Source: Rhodeus uyekii
Taxonomy: Eukaryota > Chordata > Actinopteri > Cypriniformes > Acheilognathidae
Length of the DNA stretch: 64,000 nt
Direction of reading: 5' to 3'
NCBI GenBank assembly: GCA_037043235.1
Contig: JAWRVZ010000053.1
Coordinates: forward strand, 2,663,501-2,727,500
Below are positions 1-10,764 of this stretch, one piece after another. How positions within the stretch are numbered: position 1 is the stretch's first letter; every line of letters starts with the position of its first letter. Under the pieces are notes generated by a model. It did no database searches and was not told where the DNA came from. It saw only the letters and a program-made list of their open reading frames with translations. Position numbers and translations under genes: made by a program.

Positions 1-403
1 GCTGGCCAGCCGATCGACGGGCAGATGGGCAGGGGTTGGCACAGGTGCCCACGGTGATGCAAATTAGGCCTGGCACTGGCACAGTGTGAAGACAGGGGAG
101 ATTGAGCTTTGGTGACGCAGAGATGGTATGCCATATGGAGCTGGAGCTGACTGCTCTGTTTACCAGCGGTCAAAGTCAGTTACACACACGCGAGCAGGCT
201 GAAACACTTTCAACCGCGAGCGTGAGCCAGCAGAACGTCCTAACAGCAGCTCAGGCCAACATTCCGTCACATGACACGTGACTAACCAGCGACCCACTGC
301 CACAGTGTAGCACATGCATCTAATTAATATCCATACTGTTCTTTACATGTGTGAGAGAATCTTTTAATCAAATCACCCTTGAGCTGAAAATAATAGTTGT
401 AAT

Positions 404-491
404 ATGAAAATGAAAATCATGTGCAATAATTTACTCATCTCCATGTTGCTCCAAACCTCTATGACTTTATTTTATCTGCAGAACACAAAAA
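404..491 (+). repeat. Dispersed cypriniform repeat fragment
   Basis: It reads ATGAAAATGAAAATC, then TTTACTCA, TCCAAACC, ATGACTTTATT and CTGCAGAACACAAA. The reverse complement of 13022-13124 follows the same order (AAAATGAAAATTC, GTTACTCACC, ATGACTTTCTTTC, GAACACAAA). Both are copies of a repeat I know to be common in carp-like fish genomes. No termini or target duplication are visible. Confidence 0.6.
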
Positions 492-1599
492 AATGTGTAC
501 TAATTGGTGCTGGTCTCTCTTTTCGATGACATTAGAGTGAATGACTAGAGTTTTAAAGATTAAAAAAAGACCAAAAAACTCATTTAAATTTTAAAAGTCA
601 TTATTTACCAGACACTCGTCCTGGCTCTAAGTGAAGCAGCGACATCAGATTCTTCAACAAACAATTGAGTCAGATCACTTAAATTAATCAGTTGATACGT
701 TTCTTTAAACCTGTCTAAATGGTTTGTTCACCAAACTGGCTCCTCAAGTTCAACTCACTAGGATTCATTTATGAAATGAAAATACAACAGAAATCTTTAT
801 TGTATTAAATCCAGCTGATCACGCAGGCTGACACAACATATCAGTTCTAGTGTTGCTAACTTGACATTTCATCATCAAACTAAAATGTAGTCAACCAAAC
901 ATAAAACTTATAGGTCTCAATTTAAACGGTCCGCAGTAAAATCAGCATGCTCAGTGCCCAACCAAACACATTGGCACATGTGGATGATGCTTTTTTAGGT
1001 GGATATTGGAACACGAGTGAAGCACTATTGAAGAATGAGTGAATTTTGAAAATATTTTGTTTTATTTACCCGCATTCAATATACATATAAATGAGTGTAA
1101 TTATTTGCAATTACGAGGATAACAGGTGTTTTTGGAGTAAGAAGAATTTCTCTTTATACTTCCTCTTCTTGGCCGGGTTACATTTCTCCATGTCATAAAT
1201 CTTAGGGGCAAGGCTTCTAAACCATGAATTTTTAGGGGGGGGATATTTAAATGATGATTGTTTTTCAGCCGGCAAATTTATCAACATACAATCATTTGTA
1301 CGATGTGATTGGCGGCGTACGAATACCTCATGGATCCAGTCATAAGATGATTTCTGCACTCGTTTCTGCATTAGATTGATAAACGAGGCCCAGTGACTCA
1401 ATAATTCATTTGCAAAAATGAACAGGTTCACTGGGAAGATAATCAGTGAATAAAAACTTGGTCTATTTGTCAAAAGAAACTATGGAATGACCTCATAAGA
1501 TGAAAACTTTGAATATAGTACACAAGTCTCATAATATTTTTATGGTGCTTTTGTGTCTTTTTGAAGCTTGAGAGATTCAGTCTGCATTCTGAATCTCAT

Positions 1600-1612
1600 G
1601 GGGGGGGGGGGG
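1600..1612 (+). repeat. G homopolymer, 13 bp
   Basis: A run of 13 G about 90 bp past the donor of the lysine-rich exon. On the transcript strand it is a C run. Similar short G runs occur at 5402-5412. Length is likely variable between individuals. Confidence 0.9.
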
Positions 1613-1701
1613 CTACTCCTTTAAGAGACACAAAACAACAAAGACAGAAGAGGAGAAGGACAAACAAAATGAAATACAAACAAAAAGAACAGAGTTCTTA
1701 C

Positions 1702-1927
1702 CTCAGCAACCCAAATCCTTTCTTCTTGGTCTTCTTATCAAACTCATCACCGACCTCCTCTGATTTCTTCTTCTCTTTCTCCTTGCCTTTGCTTTTCAAC
1801 TTGTCTTTCTTTTTGCCTTTGGCCTTTTTCTTTTTGTCTTTCTTGTTCTCCTCATTGTCTCCCACTCCTTGTCTTGAGGAGCCACTGGCTGGAGTGTCGC
1901 GTCCAGAGCTCTGGTCGGACCCCTCAT
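1702..1927 (-). CDS. pard3b: pard3b internal exon, lysine-rich segment
   Basis: Internal coding exon of 226 bp on the minus strand. The acceptor is AAACAG ending at 1928 and the donor is GTAAG at 1701-1697. It begins with AT, which completes the G left by the 10765-10974 exon to give an Asp codon, so the two exons join in frame. It encodes about 74 residues: an acidic/serine start (DEGSDQSSGRDTPASGSS), a long run of lysines with KKDKKKKAKGKKK and KEKEKKK, and a close of KKKGFGLLR with the last Arg codon split (AG at the donor). The KKKGFG-x-LR motif is, from memory, the same as in PARD3B, where it is followed by FGKKK. That next exon is not visible and must lie left of the window. The basic block is low in complexity; a role in membrane or microtubule contact is plausible from the family but not shown here. 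Confidence 0.85.
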
Positions 1928-2833
1928 CTGTTTCAATACAACGACATAAAATATGAACCTATAACGCTCTACAATTGGGCAGCATAACCAAAACATACAT
2001 ATTCATTAAACATTTCTTCTTGTGTTTATATAACAAACTGCACAATTATATCTACCATGGTATAAGCTACTGGATGAGAAATTTTCACACAGTATTTACC
2101 TTTAAACTGCCTAGGACTAGTGTGGCCTATATCTCAGTTGGAGTCGTGGAAATATAAAAGATTTTTCGCTAGATATTTTCCAGCTAATCTCCCCTGGAGC
2201 ATCATAAATTATCATAATCTGGAGGGAAAAGAAAGGAGGGATGCAGGATAACTGGATAGAAAGAGGTGGAGCAAGAGGAAGAGAAAAATAAGCACTGGAA
2301 AATGTGAAAAAAAGGCTTGGGTAACTGAGGAACCTGCTGACATAACCATCTGTTACTGGCTATCCACTGTGGGGCACTGTATGTGTGTGTGGCGATCAAT
2401 CGCGGCTGCATTATGTGTCTGCGCTCTGAGGTTTGTCAGATGGTGGTGGCGGCTGTGCTGGAAGCAGATGTACGTTTACCAGGCTGCCTCAGAGAGCGTG
2501 TTAAAAGAGAGATGAGGAGACGTGCAAAAAAGCATCAGTCTTTCATAAGCCTCGCAGCGGCCATCTTACTAACCCTCAACTTGTAGCTCAGGGGAAGATA
2601 CCGATTGCCTTGTATGCTGTGATTTATTGACGGCTAGTTGTATCTTACAGGCCAAAATATGACATGGGAAAAGACAATTAGACCGTGAATAGACAAATGA
2701 GAACAGAGCTGTAAACCGAAAGCTCGTTGGGCGACTAATATTATTTTCAATGGCCGACACCGATGCGTAGAGAGCAGGGTGACCGATATTTACACTCACA
2801 CACAATTGAGAATTGTGAAAATGAACGGAAACA

Positions 2834-2975
2834 TTTTACATGCATGCATTTGGCAGACGCTTTTATCCAAAGCAACTTACATTGCATTCAAGGAACACAT
2901 TGAATCAGTTCTTGCTTTCCCTGGGATCAAACCCATGACCTTGGCGTTGCAAACACCAATGCTCTACAGGAATAT
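2834..2975 (-). mobile_element. tRNA-headed SINE copy
   Basis: Read on the minus strand, the right side has an A-box-like TAGAGCATTGG and a B-box-like GGTTTGATCCC (2923-2933). The left side is the tail AAGCGTCTGCCAAATGC, familiar from teleost V-SINE-type elements, and TGGATAAAAGCGTC is the hallmark. Changes in the anticodon part and loss of the region ahead of the A box indicate an old, inactive copy. It is not a tRNA gene: no cloverleaf 3' half or CCA-proximal stem follows. Confidence 0.65.
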
Positions 2976-4303
2976 TTTAATCTGCCAACCTGGTTGACAT
3001 TCAACCATTAATACAAATGTTTCAATAATAATCAGTGTAGTCCGATATTTGAATGCCAGACTTGTTAGTGAATCTTAACACACAACACAACCATTTAAGT
3101 CCAATTTGTGAAAAAATTACCAACACGTCAGACTACTCATTGATGTCGTGATGTCAGAGAATGCGAGACTAGCAACCGACTTCCGGAAACAAGCGTAAAC
3201 AAATTACTAAAGCAGGATGTTAGCTCAATGCTCACTAGATGCTCTGGTATCACCAGAAATTATACTTTTTTTTTTCGCTCTGTTGTAGTAGTGCCTCAAG
3301 GATTCATAGTTTTCAGTCACATGACTGTTTCAGAGCCCCGGAGGATAGGCCAGTAGCATAAACCTGTCAATTTTGCATCTCAAAAACAAAAATATGTGAA
3401 CAAGATGCAAGTTTTGGGCATTTGTGGTTCATAGACAGCATTTGCAGCATTACTTCAATCACTAAAAAGAGTGGGATGTTCTAAAATGCTTTATTTTAAA
3501 TCGAGTTGTGTTGCATAACTTAATTTTAAACACAGACGATCAAATCAGGGATTACAATTCTAACCTATGATTAAAACCTTCATCTATAATTCATTTTGAC
3601 TGCCATGACGGATTCGCCAATTAAACAGCAACAATGTTAATATTCCATTTCCTTTTTTATTGACGACCAGAAACTCTTTTCTTTATAATGGTTTTCTAAG
3701 AAGAAAAAAAAAACACTTAACGAGAAACCTTGTGTTGCATTTATATTCTGTGTTCATCTACTTGCCTGTACAAAGCATGCATCATAAGGTGAATATTGAA
3801 TTTGGTCTTACAACAGTAGTACTTATTACAAACCTGCTGAAAAATGACTGGTGGACAACGGAGTAAATCCTTGTTTTGTCCATCAGGTGGGCATCCCTAT
3901 AAGAGTGTGACGTCACTGAATATCACCATCTCTTTCATGTTTTGCCATTTTTGAAAGCTGTGTATGGAAGAGCTTTGTACTCGTACTGGTCAACTTCATA
4001 GATGTGACCAAATCCATCGTGAAGGATGAAGAATATTGAAACATGCTAGTTTTTCTGTCGTGACAAGTGTCACAGACGTTGATAGAATGACACAATATAG
4101 AATCATATAAATTAAATTCTTGCATTCCAACTCCCACCACAACCTCTACGGCAAACGAACCGTGCCAAAATCGGGTAGAAAACATGTAATCTGAACCAGG
4201 CATTTTAATTAAATATTCAAAGCCGTATACAATATGCAACATACAAGCAGTATTTTTAAAGAAATATGTTACAACCATTTGTTTGTTTTTGTATTATTTA
4301 ATA

Positions 4304-4345
4304 CAGTGGTTCTCAACCAGGGGGCCTCAGCAAATTTCCAGGGGA
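4304..4345 (+). mobile_element. hAT-like left terminus, partial
   Basis: The sequence CAGTGGTTCTCAACCAG is typical of hAT (Charlie-type) terminal inverted repeats. I found no matching right end (GGTTGAGAACCACTG) within the next few kilobases, so this is probably a truncated non-autonomous copy of unknown length. Confidence 0.4.
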
Positions 4346-4579
4346 ACCAATAAGTCAAAATATAATAAAAGTTAAATTAAATGAATAAATGTATGAGTCA
4401 AATTAAAATAATGAAAATGTTTTTTTTTAAGAAAGTAAAAAAGATAAATATTAAAATTACATAAAATTTTGGGTTTATTTATTTCTACTACAACATAATT
4501 ACCAGAGATACATTACAGTTTGGAGTCATTGAATATTGTTTTTGACAAATGGGGGATGTTACAGTGATTTAATATGTAG

Positions 4580-4585
<6 letters not shown>

Positions 4586-4648
<63 letters not shown>
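4586..4648 (+). repeat. Compound (TA)n(CA)n microsatellite
   Basis: About 14 TA units are followed directly by about 17 CA units. This is a common compound dinucleotide repeat in fish introns. Confidence 0.95.
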
Positions 4649-4649
<1 letters not shown>

Positions 4650-6384
4650 TATAGAAATATATAGACACTTATAAAAATATAGACTGAAACAACTGACCCT
4701 AACAAATCTTACAAGAATAGTCTTCAATTTATTACTGAAATAATCTCATTGCATTTCCTTTTTCCAAATATTTCGTAAAATAACCTGTAAATGAAACAGT
4801 TAAGAAACCAAAATAGTAAATCAGAACCAGAAATGATTCCCTTTCCCTAAGATTCCCTTTCTTAACTACTGTGCACTTAAATAAGGCACACATTTCAGCA
4901 GGTTTGGATCGCCCCTGTAACTTTTACGCGGCGCTGATCTGAACAGGAACAGGAAAGTCATGAAAAATAAACTCCACATACTTGGTGATACACAATATAT
5001 TGCACTCAATATGACTCTGAACCAGTTCAATATTGAAATTCAGAGATAAACCAAATAAAACAAAACGAAAAGCATTCAAAACTCTCTCTGTGCCTCGCCT
5101 ACACAAACCGGGTTCGAGGACAAGTCGGTTCTTCCGAGGCTTAGTCCAAGGCCAACAGCAGCATCCGTTTCCCCATGGCCTGATTTCCAGACAAACAAAC
5201 ACCGATCCGCTGTTTAAACTAGCATTGAAGCAGGCGGCTCGGTAATGACTGTACAGCCGCCCTATTATTCAGAGACACAGAGGAACCTCAAAGGCCTGCT
5301 CCAGCTCCCACTTCTCTAATATGCATCAGCAAACTCTTTTGTTCGGACCAGCGCAAAGGCTTATTGTAAATATCAATCTGCTGAATACAATGCTGAACGC
5401 TGGGGGGGGGGGGAAACGGTGAGAAAGGATAAAGAAAAAAGGGGAGATATTTCCCATCATACTCACGTCTCAATATGAAAACACTTTAAGAGCAGGGCTT
5501 GAGGACTTAGAGAGCAGTACCTATGCTCTGAAAGCCTTACATAATAAAGCTATAATGACACTGCTGTGAAATAAAGGAAATCATTTCAAAGGGAAAAAAA
5601 TCCCTTCTTTAAATGCCTCTCTGTTTATCACCTCCACTGACATATGGCCTTTGATATTTATATGGTTTCTTCTCCAAGTGTGAAGGCATCTTAGTAGACT
5701 GCCTCCTCTTGTTTTGTTTTTTTGTAGTTGTTTCGACTCAAGGCTCACAACTGGTTTCTGGTTTGAACATATTTTACTTATATAAGGTTAGGCTAATTTG
5801 ATCATCCATTCATTTTTTTAAGACTGTTGTGTTCCAACATCAGCAGACAAATGCCAAAACGTTCTTTAGCAAGAATGGTCTTAAATGTATTACTGAAAAG
5901 ATCTCATAATTTGGCACTGAACTACATTTATTTCTTCCTTAAAAGAGCGTAGAATTGTTGAATAAAGCATTCAAGAACTGGAATTAAGAGAAATTGGAAC
6001 CAGAATGGTTAATGGTTAAATATTCCCTTACTTAACCTCTCCTTGAATAGCTAAAATCACCTAGGTCTGATAATTGGTAAAAACTATATAAAGCAAAATT
6101 TGAATGTTTAGATCTGCCACTGAATATCTGGTTTAATATCTACTTAATAATAAAATCTACCTGATCCCATAAACCTTGCAAACCTTGGCATATCTAGTGA
6201 TTAGTTCTTTCTCAAAGGCATTCTTTTTTTGCAGTATTACTGAATCTTGCTAGAACGATCAAAACTTGCACCCTGACTCCTGAAGTTGTGCAGCAGCCAA
6301 TCAAACCGGCAACTTACAGTCAATTCTTGCTACTTTATACGCAATATACATCAGAGTATCATGGGCTGTCGATAGAGGTGCTGT

Positions 6385-6545
6385 CTGAGGCTGAGAATAT
6401 TACCATTGTGCCCTTGAGCAGGGCACTTAACCCCAGGTTGCTCCAGGGGGATTTATCCCTGTAATAAGCTGATGGTTCATGTCGTTCAATGGTGACTGTG
6501 TGAATGTCACATAAAGAAACTCCATCACAATAAAGATTCTAATCT
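6385..6545 (+). mobile_element. V-SINE-like core fragment
   Basis: Contains CCCTTGAGCAGGGCACTTAA, then CCCCAGGTTGCTCC and CCCTGTAATAAG, the wording of the central domain of teleost V-SINE-type elements as I remember it. No tRNA head is visible upstream and the end (CAATAAAGATTCTAAT) differs from the usual tail, so the copy is partial or from a variant subfamily. Confidence 0.5.
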
Positions 6546-7041
6546 AAGCTGTTTAAACCAGATCCAACATTCTCATGCAAGGGCACAAGGACAAACAATC
6601 CAGCATAGATTATTATTCAGAAAATTGAAAAGGATGGAAAAAATTATTAGAAACTACAGAAGTGTGACATAGCCTAAAAAGAAAAAGAAGTGCGCTTAAC
6701 TGCATTACTGAATTTTCACTTGTCGTGTACTTCAAATCTTGAACAGTACTTACAAAGTAATTACAGATAATATTATATTACTGAAATAAAGTGCCACTTA
6801 AGCGCAAATAGATAACACTTGAGTAAACTATATAATAACGTAAAATTAAAAGTACAGTGGTACCTCGAGATACGAAATTAATCCGTTCCGAGGCGGCCTT
6901 CGTATAATGAGTTTTTCGTATCTTGGAACACATTTTACATGTAAAATGGCTAATCCATTCCAAGCCCTCCAAAAACACCCCATTAAATTTCATAATAAAG
7001 CTAAAATGACCTATAAACAATGAAATAACGTAAAATGTTGA

Positions 7042-7348
7042 TGTGGCAAGGGGGGCGTGGATATAAACAGCCTGGAAGGGAAAGACGGAAAGAGAGATCC
7101 GGGCGAGACACGAGTCGGAAACGCGAGCCTCATGAGCGAAACAAAAGTGAAACCAAAAACGAGAGAGATTGCGAGTGACATGAAACTCAGGGAGAAGCGT
7201 GACTCAGCTGAGAGAAGCGGGACAGTGGGAGTGAAACGTTTTGTTTTGTGTTTTGATTTATTTAAGACTCTAAAGAAATAAAAGCTTGCGAGTCTCAGTA
7301 AGCTGACCCTGCCTCCTTCCTTCTCCGTGACTAACGAACCTTACCACA
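7042..7348 (+). mobile_element. Solo LTR nested in the Tigger-like element
   Basis: It begins TGTGGCAAGG and ends CCTTACCACA, which are short inverted ends with the TG...CA rule of LTRs. Flanking pentamers are GTTGA (7037-7041) and GTCGA (7349-7353), a five-base target duplication with one difference. AATAAA at about 7276 sits some 70 bp before the end, as expected for the R/U5 region. No internal gag-pol sequence remains, so this is a recombined solo LTR. Its family (Gypsy-like or retroviral) cannot be named from the LTR alone. Confidence 0.65.
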
Positions 7349-7406
7349 GTCGAAGCTTACCTTTCGAGTGAGGCTATCTCCGAAAGTGGCGGCAGAGGAG
7401 GAGGAG

Positions 7407-7470
7407 GACAAACGGCAGATACCAGTTTCGTACTTCTTTATGATCTCCATCTTTGTCTCCAGAGCTAAAG
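7407..7470 (-). pseudogene. Tigger-like transposase N-terminal fragment
   Basis: The minus-strand frame reads LETKMEIIKKYETG followed by RLS. This is the wording of the N-terminal helix-turn-helix (psq/CENP-B N type) of pogo/Tigger transposases, where KxEIIKKYExGxRLS starts the DNA-binding domain. After RLS the frame runs into a serine-rich low-complexity stretch, so only about 20 residues are recognisable. It is non-functional. Confidence 0.55.
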
Positions 7471-7781
7471 CACGCCAGCACGTACGTATAGAAGATGCAT
7501 GATGGGAGGGATGCTGTCCAATTAGAGAGAAGGATCTCATGGCTTGGCTAGCATCAGGAACCAATGGGAGAGCAGGAGGATGGTGGCGAGTCTACTATAA
7601 CTAAGATGGCGGCGTGCGGCGAGAGTTTCAAAATTGTTATGGGCGAATCTCGGCCTTTCAGAAACCTTTCGTATCTTGAAAACTTTTCTTATGTAGATCA
7701 GTAAAATTTGTCGTCTTTGCTTTCGTAACTTGGATTTTTCGTAAGTTGAGCCTTTCGTATCTTGAGGTACTACTGTATATA

Positions 7782-8171
7782 CAGTAATACCTCGGTTTAC
7801 GGGTGACTGTGTACGAGCAAATCGGTGTACGAGCATGGAAAGTCAAATCGGTGTACAAGCATTGTATCAAAGTGCGAGAACATTTTTCCCTCGCCCACGC
7901 GCATTATTTTCTGGTAAAGTACTAACACTCAGCATCTTCGCACACATTTTTTGGTACAGTGCAGCACATAGACAATGGCCCCAAGATGAGTAAGACACAA
8001 GGTACAAAAAAGGAGATGATAACTGTGGAATTGAAAAAACAAGGTACGCCGTTTCAGATCTGGCAAAGATTTACAACCGTTCGACGTCCAAAAATTGTTT
8101 TGGTGTACGAGAAGTTTGAGTAACAAGCTCGCTCTTGAAACGAATTAAACTCGTAAACCGAGGTATTACTG
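7782..8171 (+). mobile_element. pogo/Tigger-like MITE, 390 bp
   Basis: Terminal inverted repeats CAGTAATACCTCGGTTTACG and its exact complement are perfect over 20 bp. TA lies outside both ends (7780-7781 and 8172-8173). It lies only six bases right of the 6855-7775 element but has different ends, so it is a separate family. Inside is a frame-shifted piece of transposase (7986-8090). Confidence 0.85.
7986..8090 (+). pseudogene. Tigger-like transposase N-terminal relic
   Basis: One frame gives MSKTQGTKKEMITVELKKQG. After a one-base shift near 8044 the next frame gives YAVSDLAKIYNRSTS. Together these match the psq/CENP-B helix-turn-helix of Tigger transposases (KKE-I---KG---SDLAK-Y--STS). The relic stops there, with no DDE domain. 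The shift shows decay; it marks the MITE as an internally deleted derivative of an autonomous element. Confidence 0.65.
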
Positions 8172-8299
8172 TATTTAATCCTGTTTTAATATTTAGCCAT
8201 GCTTTAATGAAGTAACATACTAAAGGACATGTAAAGCACTTGATTATAATTTTAACTCTGGGTGTGCTCACGTAGGTGTGGTATCTATTCTATAAACCT

Positions 8300-8666
8300 T
8301 CGGTCGATCAACGAGCGACAACTTGTTGCAAGAACATTTTCGTTCACCGTTCCTTGCTGGTGGAGCGACCTCCCTGCTTTCATCCGGAATGCAGTATCCT
8401 TGGCAATATTTAAAAGACTGCTATAAACTCACGTTTTTCATGAACACCTAACATGACACACGCACACACCACCTGAACTCTGAAAAATTCCTTCCTCTAC
8501 TCTCCAGGCTTGTACTACTAGTATGTGTAATGTTTGAAACTTTGTATTGTAAGCTCTCTTCTGTACTTTTGTATCTTCATGATGAATCACTTTCTGTTTT
8601 CCTCAAATTGAAAGTCGCTTTGGATAAAAACATCTAACGTCTAAATGAATAAATGTAAATGTAAAT
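8300..8666 (+). mobile_element. SINE/LINE 3' tail-like repeat
   Basis: It ends in AAGTCGCTTTGGATAAAA, then CTAAATGAATAAATG and GTAAATGTAAAT, the 3' tail shared by many teleost SINEs. The upstream part (GGAGCGACCTCCCTGC, then TTTAAAAGACTGC) resembles a longer dispersed repeat that commonly carries this tail. The 5' limit is uncertain. Confidence 0.5.
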
Positions 8667-8854
8667 ATATCTTAAGTTGGTGTGTTTAGTCATTCTATAG
8701 ATTGCATTCTAAATTGCAACTTCATAATTACAAATGTTTTATTAGATATACATGTTTAAATATTTGACAGAAATGTTTCAATAGAAATTATATTCTAGTA
8801 TATTTCAGATTACCACAAACGATTGTCAGCATTACACTTTAACCAGATTTCTAA

Positions 8855-9433
8855 TGGGCCAGTCACACAGTGAAAACGCATGAATCACGCACGAATTATG
8901 CACAGATTTTCGTTTCTGCGCGGAGCGTGCTTCGTATGCGTAATTCGTCGGTGGAACGAACGTGGACCGTCAGTGATTGTAAGTGGATGTGCGTCGAAGG
9001 CGGTTTGTGCGTGATTTTGAGTTTTGAACGGTTCAAAAAAATTTAGACGCACTACTGTGCATCAGTGTGCGTTATTCATGAGTCGACGTGCATTGTTTAT
9101 GCGTTGAGAATGCGTGACGTCAGTGCTTATGCGTCGGAACTGGTTCGAAAGTGCACACGTCCACGTCCGTCCACTGACGCCCCACCTTCATATCACACAT
9201 GAACTGCGCACGTATCACGTTCATTCCACTGACAATGTGGATTCTGAAAGTGCTTGTACGTGGAACGTTCGCAAAGCGTGTGTGTTTGGACGCGCTCCGT
9301 CAGTGATTCATGCGTATTCCATGGACATTCGACGCACGCCCGACGCATGAATCACTGACGGAGCGCGTCCAAACACACACGCTTTGCGTGATTTGTGAGT
9401 GATTCGTGCGTGATAGGCTGTGTGACTGGCTCT
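8855..9433. mobile_element. PIF/Harbinger-like MITE
   Basis: The ends are TGGGCCAGTCACACAG and, inverted, AGAGCCAGTCACACAG, flanked by TAA on both sides (8852-8854 and 9434-9436), the TWA target site of PIF/Harbinger elements. Inside the ends are GAATCACGCACGAAT-type inverted repeats. Unlike the surrounding A/T-rich intron, it is rich in CpG and in GCGT/ACGC motifs. No coding remnant was found. A large palindrome fills its right part. Confidence 0.75.
9271..9387. repeat. Perfect 44-bp inverted repeat with 29-base spacer
   Basis: The left arm 9271-9314 (starts GCAAAGCGTGTGTG) and right arm 9344-9387 (ends CACACGCTTTGC) are exact complements, with spacer 9315-9343. It could fold as a 44-bp hairpin. 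The two short ORFs with mirrored CVFGRAPSVIHA are just the two readings of this palindrome. Confidence 0.95.
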
Positions 9434-10088
9434 TAAGACAAAAGAAGTAACTATGAAACTATAGATGTGAAGTATATAGAAGTCCCACGGAAGAGGATCA
9501 AAAAACAAAAAGTTTAAAATAAATTTAAACTAAAACATTTTAATTTCATTTCAATTAACACGGAGTCAATTACATTGAGTTCACACTTAAGTATATACTT
9601 TTTAAAGTACTCTTTTTAAAAGTATGCTATTACTTTTTCCACAAGGGTATGTTCAAAAAGAATAATAAACCTATGCATGTTTATATTTATAATCACTCAC
9701 ACCCACAGTGGCTAGTTAGAATGTGATGTTCAAATTCTGCAGGCAATCATCCCACAACAGGGACAATAACGAGTGGAACGCTGCGTGCCTAATTACTGTC
9801 CTCAGTAATTAGTAATAAGCTGTTTTCTTGATCAGAAGATCTGGGTGTGCTCACGTAAGTGTAGGTGTGGTATCTTCACACCATGGAAAACAGCAGATGT
9901 AATCACACATCCATGAGCAAATGAGAAAATAACCTGATAATTCGTGTTAATGAATTTGTTTTGAAGCTATGAACTCATAACTAGGTCATCCTGAGTGGAA
10001 TAATTCATCTCAGGTTGAAATTTCAAAGAAAGCCTTATAACAAAAAGATCCGGTTTTATTTTGACATCCATGAATAAGAAATTTAGAT

Positions 10089-10118
10089 GATGTGTGTGTG
10101 TGTGTGTGTGTGTGTGTA
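10089..10118 (+). repeat. (TG)n microsatellite
   Basis: About 15 TG units. Confidence 0.95.
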
Positions 10119-10764
10119 GGAGACGGTATCTTCGGCTGTGCCGTATCTGTTCGCACTGACCATAATGAACAACCCTTCTCCTCTCACACTCTCTACTTTT
10201 TTAACCACATGTCTGTAGTCTGTCGTCTCACGGAAGGGCCAATTAGGCTGGTGTGTGGGAAGAGGAAGCACATGACAAGGACAAAGCCAAACATTTTACT
10301 CTCAATTACTCTCCCTTAACAGCCACACACTGACTTCACTCACCTGTGTATAACCATGTTCAACTACAGACTTATGGTTGTCTATGAGGATTAAAGTGAA
10401 ATATACCCATATCAACTCCAAAGGTCCTAAAAAGTCTTACTTTTATTTCTAAAAATATACAACTTTTATTTGTAATTCTTAATACGATTTCATATTCTCG
10501 CTCATATTACGATTTCTTTTCTATTTACACTACCAATACACTACTTCAATAGTTTAGTAAGCATAAGGGTAATATATTTTTTTGAGAGAAATGTATTTTA
10601 TTTAGCAAGTACTTATTAAATTGATCAATAGTGGCAGTAGATATATTTATGTTTCAAAATATGTTCTTTTGAACTACAACTACAACTTTTTGATTTCAAA
10701 AAAATCATAAGTAGCTTAAATCCTCTGTGATTGACCGTGTTGCTGCTGCATTGTAGGTGCTCAC

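Larger units (their letters stand above)
1..1701 (-). other. pard3b intron, downstream part
   Basis: No coding sequence was found. A search by eye for the expected continuation (a minus-strand exon starting with the third base of Arg, then FGKKK) found nothing, so that exon lies outside the window. The stretch holds one dispersed repeat fragment (404-491) and a G run (1600-1612); the rest is A/T-rich and unrecognised. A 120-codon minus-strand ORF at 1111-1473 has no family features and is judged to be chance. Confidence 0.7.
6855..7775 (-). mobile_element. pogo/Tigger-like DNA transposon, non-autonomous, interrupted by an LTR
   Basis: The left end is CAGTGGTACCTCGAGATACG. The right end, reverse-complemented, is CAGTAGTACCTCAAGATACG, giving two mismatches over the first 20 bases. 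TA lies immediately outside both ends (6853-6854 and 7776-7777), the target duplication of Tc1/mariner-pogo elements. Subterminal copies of TTCGTATC are present on both sides. A 307-bp solo LTR at 7042-7348 is nested inside; without it the element is about 614 bp. A piece of transposase N terminus survives on the minus strand (7407-7470). Confidence 0.8.
1928..10764 (-). other. pard3b intron between the two visible exons
   Basis: An intron of about 8.8 kb bounded by matching splice phases. Its recognised content is listed separately: a SINE, microsatellites, two Tigger-like elements, a solo LTR, a SINE/LINE tail and a Harbinger-like MITE. The stretches 3000-4300, 4650-6380, 9440-10080 and 10120-10760 hold no gene or repeat that I can name. 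Confidence 0.75.

Noticed and set aside
1111..1473. Minus-strand 120-codon ORF with a lysine-rich stretch
   Set aside because: No Par-3 similarity, no consistent splice sites around it, and A/T-rich composition; probably chance.
1561..1956. Plus-strand 131-codon ORF rich in Phe, Ser and Leu
   Set aside because: It is the antisense of the lysine-rich pard3b exon. Splice sites and Par-3 similarity support the minus strand.
2834..2975. Possible tRNA gene (A- and B-box-like sequences)
   Set aside because: The sequence continues into a SINE tail and lacks a proper cloverleaf; it is a SINE head.
9114..9508. Two ORFs sharing the segment KACVFGRAPSVIHA
   Set aside because: They are mirror readings of the 44-bp palindrome and not a protein family.
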